Assembly (NCBI RefSeq): GCF_947493425.1
Contig: NZ_CANLRP010000084.1
Span: 1 to 36,863, forward strand
Direction: 5' to 3'
Length of the DNA: 36,863 nt
Source of the DNA: an uncultured Microscilla sp.
GTDB lineage: Bacteria > Bacteroidota > Bacteroidia > Cytophagales > Microscillaceae
The notes below the pieces were generated by a model, which made no database searches, was not told the origin of the DNA, and saw nothing but the letters and a program-made list of their open reading frames with translations. The position numbers and the translations under genes were made by a program. Position 1 is the first letter of the stretch. Each line of letters starts with the position of its first letter. Of the stretch, positions 32,601 through 36,863 are shown piece by piece.

Positions 32601-34311
32601 TTTAGTCAATGGAGCCCCTTACGCCGAAACCGATTGGTATACCTGGACAACCAATCATCAAATTGCCCTGAGGGGTTTGGCAGCAGCCAGTTATACTATA
32701 GAGGCTACGGACCATAAAGGTTGCCAGCAAACCTTGAGTTTTACTATCACTGAACCCGCCCAATTAGAGGCAAGCATCACCAACATTACCACCGCTACTT
32801 GTGGCTTGCCTAATGGCAGTGCCACCGTGACAGCTACTGGAGGAACTACTCCTTATAGCTACACCTGGAAAAAATACGAAACAGCTCTGGGAACTTTGAA
32901 GACTTGGAGTAATTCGGCAAGCCTGACGAATGCCGAGGGGGGCGCCTACGAAATGATTGTTACCGATGCCTTGGGTTGTTCGGTGACCCAAGTGGTACAA
33001 CTGTCCAATGCCGATGCCGCCACGGTGACTAACCAAAACATTACCCAAGCCACTTGCGCCGAAGCAAAAGATGGTACAGCTACTTTTAGTGTAGAAGGTG
33101 CATTTCCTATCCAGGTAAGTTGGGTAAATAGCAACGAAACTGGGCAAATTGCCTGGCAAAACGCCACTACCCTCAAGCTCAGCGGACTTGCCAAGGGTTA
33201 CCACGACTTTCAGACCCAGGATGCCAAGGGTTGTATCCGTTTCGAGCGGGTACTCGTGCCGGGTCCCGAACCTTTGCTCATTACCCGCCAAACGAGCAAA
33301 GACCCTACTTGCCACAACAGCACCAATGGTGGCTTGGCAGTTGCGATCAGCGGAGGTACCGAACCTTACCAAATTGTCTGGGACCAAGGGTTGGCTGCGG
33401 GAGCAACTTCTTTTGATAACCTCAGCGCGGGCACCTACACTGTAGCAGTGACCGATGCTAAAGGTTGTACCCGACAGGCGAGTTTTATCTTACAAAACCC
33501 CTTGCCCATCAGTGTAGACTTGGGTGTTGGCAGTACGGTGTGTGTGGGGCAAAGTGTGACTTTAAAGCCGACCATTCCGGTGGGCAATACGGTGGCGACC
33601 TATGCGTGGACTTCAGCGAGTGGGAATTTTAGCAGCAGCGAGCCCCAAGTAACCGTAAATACCACTGATACCTATTTCCTGACCGTGACCACTGCGGCTG
33701 GTTGCAGTGGCAGTGGCCAGTACAAATTGGCAAACTCAGCTAGTGCCTTTGAAGCCGATTTTCTAATGCCTTCCGATGCGGTGGTGGGCGATACGGTGGT
33801 GCTCATTGAGATTTGCCGCCCAGCGCCTACCACCTTGTTTTGGGACATTGAGGGGCTTGACCAAGACGTATTTTTGTTGGAGAGTACCGTGACAAACCCT
33901 AAACAAAACTTACTGGTACCCAAAGAAGGGACTTATACAGTGCGTTTGTACGCCTCGCTAGGGGGTTGCCAAGACGTGTTCGAACGCCAGGTAACGGTGG
34001 TAAAAGCTGAAGACAAGCGTTTTGCCCAGTCAGGCAAAGCAGGCCAACAAATTACTGCCCAGGTATCACCCAACCCAGTGACTGGTGGCAAGATAAAGAT
34101 TGCTGTATCTTTGACGCAAGCCGCCTCGGTATCGGTAGAGATTTTCAACATTTCATCGGGTAACCGTTGGCGTTACAAGCAACCGATCCAAGGCAGTGGA
34201 AAAACCGATTATCATTGGTCGCTCCACATCCCCGAAATGACCCAAGGAGTGTATGTAGTGAGGGTACAAACCCCTACCAGCCAGAAAATGTTGAAGGTGG
34301 TGGTGAAATAA
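29635..34311 (+). CDS. Giant secreted SprB-repeat protein with type IX secretion tail
   Basis: This 1558-residue protein has a signal peptide (hydrophobic core about 12-24, cleavage after VQA, residue 28). After an N-terminal region with an Ig-like part (TVCSGSSFTLNL) come about ten SprB-type repeats, recognisable by a cysteine followed by a G-x-x-x-G block and a GG near a PY/Y-x-W motif: VSCKGGTDGKLGVKV, VTCKGESNGSIAATIGGG, VSCHGGSDGRVTL, PTCHNSTNGGLAVAISGG and others. The last 80 residues (from SPNPVTGGKIKI to SQKMLKVVVK) are a type A sorting domain of the type IX system, so the protein is exported by T9SS and attached or released at the surface. Relatives act in gliding and adhesion (SprB of Flavobacterium johnsoniae is much larger). 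It stands alone or with the lipoprotein before it. Confidence 0.95.
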   Translation: MKFTTITIFRHFITFLLLLVGIQFTVQAQIAGNITVMNTGIGTPESYTIVFNGQNKLPGVSRGHLYPDLNIIDGGCFYAAEITTLSDYDAGVLHNQTVVPVPVNSCSNRVFAFRWTPLPMHTPETDNNTVCSGSSFTLNLDMKANDRIDQYYWQQSTDGGATWTDAAHTSGGTAYTTTPSLVINVPTVVSAQNMLYRARGFRYGKLVAPAGPALPVYISQAAPDSYADTQSATWVPTETIPLRINGVTVGAINITHSTCSQGGLGNGKINVTFNQNVVGDYYYSLADGPFVSDPVPVPTERIFEGLPTAVMNISPTQLSHTFPDEMSSGNHFPLTSGDYTLAIENVIGGQRYCFNKYLINIKSPSPVTLVEQTIQRRNPSCIGAADGQIVLTAGGGAAVQSSAYKYTILKYRNGVLVETSPNLSPGNHTFGGLDAAGYHFEIQELGCGANTLVTLPNPGVITLSNPPTTVATSAVASPIVCEGGTGSIAVSFTQGNASGTYTIEAYKDGASTAHATANGITHASGGHTFTGLPAGSYTFKLKHSCSSGGNYDISTPQILTDLVPVAGTLAGIPQTGSTHAISCKGGTDGKLGVKVTTGNAIAPNTAYTLVLKQGGTVVNTPAFVGFGTTSLTGVTVGDSVVFTGLTEANYSVEISQNNCPQPAKVLGSVSLTSPTTLTTTITPVLRFATYHVTCANGEDGQIRVDNVTGGNGNYTIELNENGAKIASQTGTSALFTGLRPTNFQWGTVVYSIRVIDDKTCEYMSLPIQLQAPPVLTVSLTPERVTCKGESNGSIAATIGGGVKPYTIQWLDGANSPITAEITLGATESTATLSNRPAGAYKLRVKDAQGCHNFVTGGWYETLTTIDEPAVAFAFEVASFTIDSVSCHGGSDGRVTLAVVGGWGGYVYSKDGTNFQALAAFSGFAAGDYTLYARDAENCTISTVVTVKEPLLLTLTQQQITHVSCKGGYNGTYIFEATGGNDAGTQPYTILVNGAPYAETDWYTWTTNHQIALRGLAAASYTIEATDHKGCQQTLSFTITEPAQLEASITNITTATCGLPNGSATVTATGGTTPYSYTWKKYETALGTLKTWSNSASLTNAEGGAYEMIVTDALGCSVTQVVQLSNADAATVTNQNITQATCAEAKDGTATFSVEGAFPIQVSWVNSNETGQIAWQNATTLKLSGLAKGYHDFQTQDAKGCIRFERVLVPGPEPLLITRQTSKDPTCHNSTNGGLAVAISGGTEPYQIVWDQGLAAGATSFDNLSAGTYTVAVTDAKGCTRQASFILQNPLPISVDLGVGSTVCVGQSVTLKPTIPVGNTVATYAWTSASGNFSSSEPQVTVNTTDTYFLTVTTAAGCSGSGQYKLANSASAFEADFLMPSDAVVGDTVVLIEICRPAPTTLFWDIEGLDQDVFLLESTVTNPKQNLLVPKEGTYTVRLYASLGGCQDVFERQVTVVKAEDKRFAQSGKAGQQITAQVSPNPVTGGKIKIAVSLTQAASVSVEIFNISSGNRWRYKQPIQGSGKTDYHWSLHIPEMTQGVYVVRVQTPTSQKMLKVVVK

Positions 34312-34354
34312 GGCATTTAACTGTTGGGATTGTTAAAATTGTTCTATCTTTTGG

Positions 34355-34523
34355 CTAGTACCTTAAACATTAAGTAAATACGCTATTATTTGGGATGAGT
34401 TTTGTTTTCTGACGAACTTCAAAAATCGCGCATAGCCTTAGCTACGCAAGTTTTTTTTAAGTAAAGTCAGTGGGCAAAAATCGCCGAAATAATGGGTTAG
34501 GTATTTAGTATTTAAGGTACTAG
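34355..34523 (+). mobile_element. CTAG-bounded MITE-like element 1
   Basis: 169 bp from CTAG to CTAG. The termini are inverted: CTAGTACCTTAAA and TTTAAGGTACTAG, with further partial pairing inward. A central hairpin includes GCATAGC ... GCTACGC between A- and T-runs. No coding capacity. The CTAG at the right end (34520-34523) is shared with element 2. A 4-bp CTAG target is typical of IS5-group transposases, which could move such an element in trans; no such gene is in the window. Confidence 0.75.
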
Positions 34524-34686
34524 TGCACTGGAAACTAAATTCCTATCATATTATTCGGAGTCTTTAGCCCGCTTACTTTACTTCAAAAAGTTTACGTAGC
34601 TTTGGCTATGAGCACTTTTTGAAGTGCGTCAGCAAACAAAATACCCTCGAATAAATAATATATTTATTTAATCCCCAATGTACTAG
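34520..34686 (-). mobile_element. CTAG-bounded MITE-like element 2 (same family, reversed)
   Basis: 167 bp from CTAG to CTAG. Its reverse complement aligns with element 1: a TTTTGTTT, CTGACG, ACTTCAAAAA core, then CATAGCC and AGCTACG. The termini differ in sequence from element 1 but still pair with each other (CTAGTGCACTGG against CCAATGTACTAG, mostly matched). Confidence 0.7.
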
Positions 34687-34764
34687 TTGTTAAGATTGTT
34701 TTCCATTCTGCAACGAGTTGCAAGTACGCGAAGCGGTTTAGAGCGGCTTTGCTTAACAATCTAG
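34683..34764. mobile_element. Small CTAG-bounded palindromic element 3
   Basis: 82 bp, directly after element 2 and sharing its CTAG. Ends CTAGTTGTTAAG and CTTAACAATCTAG; inside are GCAACGAGTTGC and AAGC ... GCTT pairs. It is too short to be the same family but has the same boundary type. The gene at 34817 starts 53 bp later. Confidence 0.55.
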
Positions 34765-34816
34765 CAATGAGCCGTAAGCGACAATAATTACAAAAAAAAT
34801 ATGTATTTTAGGTCTT

Positions 34817-35986
34817 ATGGAAGACAAAGAATGGACTTATCCTTTTGACAAGCCCTATAGTTGGGACTGGCGCGATGAGCATTGGTATATGCGTTATTTG
34901 GAGCTGAAGGCGTATAAAAAAATACATGGAGATTGCAGAGTTCCTTATAATTGGTCGTCAAATAAAAGCTTGGGCATTTGGGTAAGTGAACAAAGAGTGA
35001 AAAGAGAAAAAATGGTTTCTTGGCGGAGAGAGTTGCTGGATTGGTTGGGTTTTACCTGGCGTATTTTTAAAATGCCAAAGCGTCTTTCGTGGCAGGAAAT
35101 GTATAACAATTTGTGTGATTTTAAAGAAAAACAAGGGCATTGCAATGTTCCCGCGAAAGATCAATTAAAGTATTTAGGCTCTTGGGTGTCTGCCCAAAGA
35201 GGTAAGTACAAAAAAGGGTTGTTATCACAGAGGCAAATTAATTTGTTAGAACAAGTGGGCTTTGAGTGGTCTAGAGCCAATACAAATCCTTTGCAAGAAC
35301 GGTATATAAATCTTTGGGAGCGTCGTTTTAATGAACTAAAAACTTTCAAATCATTATATGGACACTGTCACGTTGGTAGAAGCTATGAAAACAAGCAGTT
35401 GGCTGGGTGGGTTGCAAGTCAGAGAAGAGGCTTTAAGGAAAAGACTTTGTTGCCAGAAAGGAGAGAAAAGCTTGATGCGTTAGGGTTTCATTGGGATGGG
35501 TCCAAGAGCCGTGAGTATGCAATGAAACAACGTTATGATAAACAGTGGCTCAAAAATTTTGCTCTACTTCAGCGTTTCCAGCAAAAGAATGGTCATTGTG
35601 TTATACCGTTTAATCAGAAAGGATTAGAGGCGTTGAGTTGGTGGGTGTCTTCGCAAAGAGGTGCTTTTAGGAAGAATAAGTTGAGCTCAGATCAAGTTAA
35701 ATTGTTAAACAGCATCGGCTTTGATTGGGATAGAAGACATAAGCCTGGTAATAGACAGGCTTTTATAAAGAAAAGATGGATGATGAGGTATCAGCACTTG
35801 GTAGATTTCAAAAATACTTACGGTAATTTTCGGGTTCCTGACAACAAAGAGTTTGCTGCACTTAGGAGCTGGCTTTTTACCCAACGACTAAGGTTCAGAA
35901 GAGGACAACTCGCTCAGCATTTTATCGATTTGTTAGAAGAATTAGACCCTGCCTGGAAAGTACCTAGTACCTTATCCTCTAAGTAA
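34817..35986 (+). CDS. Five helicase-associated (HA) domains, no helicase
   Basis: This 389-residue protein is made of five repeats of about 60 residues, at 23-81, 92-151, 167-226, 244-304 and 321-380. Each follows the HA-domain pattern (Pfam PF03457): W-x3-aromatic, L-x2-F/Y-x5-G-(H/D)-C/F-x-V/I-P, then LGxWVSxQR and a final LxxxGFxW, for example LGSWVSAQRGKYKKG. HA domains are DNA-binding helical bundles normally attached to superfamily-2 helicases of restriction-like systems; here no motor is present in the protein or beside it. The last seven residues (from P383) and the stop codon lie within a CTAG element inserted at 35964, so the original end was probably slightly different. The fifth repeat remains complete. 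Confidence 0.9.
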   Translation: MEDKEWTYPFDKPYSWDWRDEHWYMRYLELKAYKKIHGDCRVPYNWSSNKSLGIWVSEQRVKREKMVSWRRELLDWLGFTWRIFKMPKRLSWQEMYNNLCDFKEKQGHCNVPAKDQLKYLGSWVSAQRGKYKKGLLSQRQINLLEQVGFEWSRANTNPLQERYINLWERRFNELKTFKSLYGHCHVGRSYENKQLAGWVASQRRGFKEKTLLPERREKLDALGFHWDGSKSREYAMKQRYDKQWLKNFALLQRFQQKNGHCVIPFNQKGLEALSWWVSSQRGAFRKNKLSSDQVKLLNSIGFDWDRRHKPGNRQAFIKKRWMMRYQHLVDFKNTYGNFRVPDNKEFAALRSWLFTQRLRFRRGQLAQHFIDLLEELDPAWKVPSTLSSK

Positions 35987-36131
35987 ATGCACTATTTATT
36001 TTGGATGAGATTTGTTCTCTGACGAACTTCAAAAATTGAGCATAGCCATAGCTACGCGATATTTTTAAGTAAAGTCAGGGTGCGAATATCGCCGAAATAA
36101 TGTGTCAGGTATTTAGAGGTTGAGGTACTAG
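35964..36131 (+). mobile_element. CTAG-bounded MITE-like element, copy overlapping a gene end
   Basis: 168 bp, same family and orientation as element 1 (shared strings: TCTGACGAACTTCAAAAAT, GCATAGCC, AGCTACGC, AAGTAAAGTCAG, ATCGCCGAAATAATG). Its termini read CTAGTACCTTATCCTCT and AGAGGTTGAGGTACTAG; the inner CCTCT/AGAGG pair has no equivalent in element 1, yet pairing is kept. It provides the stop codon (35984-35986) of the HA-domain gene. Confidence 0.75.
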
Positions 36132-36459
36132 CCAAGGTAATCGAACAAAAACTAAATAAACCTTACTCCGACAGTTTCAAAGGTGAATCAATCGGGTAAA
36201 CCTACTTAAAATGACTATTTTTGAACAATTACTGCCTGCCTTTCCACATTTTCAAAATATTTCTTGTTAAAAGCGTCCAAAGTCAACCACTGAGATGGGT
36301 ATATCCAATTGATACCCAAGATAAAGAAAAAGCTAATGGCTAAAAGTCAACAGCTAAAGTTCAACAGAACTCAAAAGCCAAGAACAAAAAGGCTAAAGGC
36401 CAAAAGCTAAAGGCTAAAAACTAAAGCTCAAAACCAACTACTTAAACCAAACCAAGGTA
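36132..36459. other. Spacer with low-complexity GCTAAA repeats
   Basis: No gene. TGGGTAT/ATACCCA (about 36295-36318) is a small stem. From about 36328 to 36440 a degenerate run of GGCTAAAAG, GGCCAAAAG, AGCTAAAG units with 7-8-bp steps forms the leader of the next gene; such runs can change length by slippage. Confidence 0.6.
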
Positions 36460-36863
36460 ATGCGCATCCATTTATTCAAGTGCCTTATTATTGCGGGAGT
36501 TTTGCTCTTAGGAGTCAGTGGTTACACCACCGCTCAACGAAACTACAGCGTCAAGTTGATTGCCACAGTGAGTCCTCCTCACAGCCCCTTCTTACACTCC
36601 TATAGCTATCCTAGCGCCCTCACGCTCCATCTTATATTAAATGGGCTCACTTCTTATTCAGGTCATTTGCGAATTAAACTGGAAAGCATCGATGGGAGGG
36701 GAATTGTTATCCAAACCAAGGCAAATTATTTACCTTTGCTTAATCTAGGACCTAGCCAAACAATGAGTGGCCCAGACTTGGCGCCCTATTTTGATGTGAA
36801 CAACTTAGATTTTCTAGGGTATTCTCGGCAGCAGTATTTAAAGACGAAAAGAATCCCTGATGG
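36460..36863 (+). CDS. Secreted protein, 5' part (cut by window edge)
   Basis: ATG at 36460 opens a frame that continues past the right edge (134 complete codons). MRIHLFKCLIIAGVLLLGVS is a signal peptide, probably cut after TTAQ (residue 26). The mature start is beta-rich: YSVKLIATVSPPHSPFLHSY, LRIKLESIDGRGIVIQT, then SGPDLAPYFDVNNLDFLGYS. I recall very large Cytophagia surface proteins with a similar opening (PPYSP ... LSGxDLAPYFxxxNLDFxG), often followed by Fn3 domains and a type IX tail; the continuation is not in the window. The simple repeats directly before the start may affect its expression. Confidence 0.8.
   Translation, partial: MRIHLFKCLIIAGVLLLGVSGYTTAQRNYSVKLIATVSPPHSPFLHSYSYPSALTLHLILNGLTSYSGHLRIKLESIDGRGIVIQTKANYLPLLNLGPSQTMSGPDLAPYFDVNNLDFLGYSRQQYLKTKRIPD

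Noticed and set aside
29063..34151. Several frames of 60-207 codons antisense to the lipoprotein and SprB-repeat genes
   Set aside because: Shadow frames of well-supported genes with strong domain signals.

Overview
The window looks like a piece of chromosome from a marine gliding member of the Bacteroidota, class Cytophagia; Microscilla marina or a close relative is my best guess, from recall and not from a search. Supporting signs are a very large secreted protein with SprB-type repeats and a type IX secretion C-terminal tail, a lipoprotein with an acidic/lysine sequence after the lipobox, long leucine-rich-repeat proteins, mostly absent Shine-Dalgarno sequences, and promoter-like boxes of the Bacteroidota type (TTTG, about 20 bp, TAnnTTTG). 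Coding density is low and non-coding repeats are unusually many.

Layout. (1) 1-3640: the 3' part of a polymorphic toxin gene (Hint domain, then an AT-richer C-terminal tip) followed by two overlapping genes for small two-helix membrane proteins, the natural immunity candidates. (2) 3670-7502: two related leucine-rich-repeat proteins on either side of a membrane protein that resembles a site-2 protease with both zinc histidines replaced (R-E-I-G-K instead of H-E-x-x-H) and a TPR-like C-terminal half. (3) 7500-9460: a structured 190-bp repeat, a small DNA-binding-like protein and a 247-residue protein of unknown function. (4) 9500-18700: a plasmid-like module. It has a ParA ATPase, a small ribbon-helix-helix-like partner, a serine resolvase, an HTH regulator facing a 424-residue membrane/coiled-coil/HTH protein, and a rolling-circle HUH replication initiator. 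Arrays of TATATGTAT boxes on an exact 18-bp period lie before parA and before the resolvase gene; three and a half tandem 61-64 bp repeats lie before the rep gene. (5) 18700-27800: an accessory zone of short hypothetical genes, a SLOG-domain protein, a candidate single-strand-annealing protein, many small membrane peptides and at least four families of dispersed non-coding repeats, plus a candidate small RNA at about 25093-25285. (6) 28052-34311: a surface lipoprotein (Fn3-like, IPT/TIG, Kelch) and the 1558-residue SprB-repeat protein. (7) 34355-36131: CTAG-bounded hairpin elements (MITE-like) around a gene for five helicase-associated domains; one element supplies the end of that gene. (8) 36460 to the right edge: the start of another secreted protein.

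Region 4 is probably an integrated or decayed rolling-circle plasmid: replication, partition, multimer resolution and a repressor are all present, with shared binding-site arrays connecting the partition and resolvase genes. The observations I rate highest are the shared 18-bp-phased arrays, the inactive site-2-protease-like protein between two LRR paralogs, the repeat families whose stems change in a compensatory way (190-bp repeat and CTAG elements), and the multi-hairpin RNA with two mutually exclusive stems at 25178-25206. No tRNA, rRNA, CRISPR array or intact transposase gene was seen.
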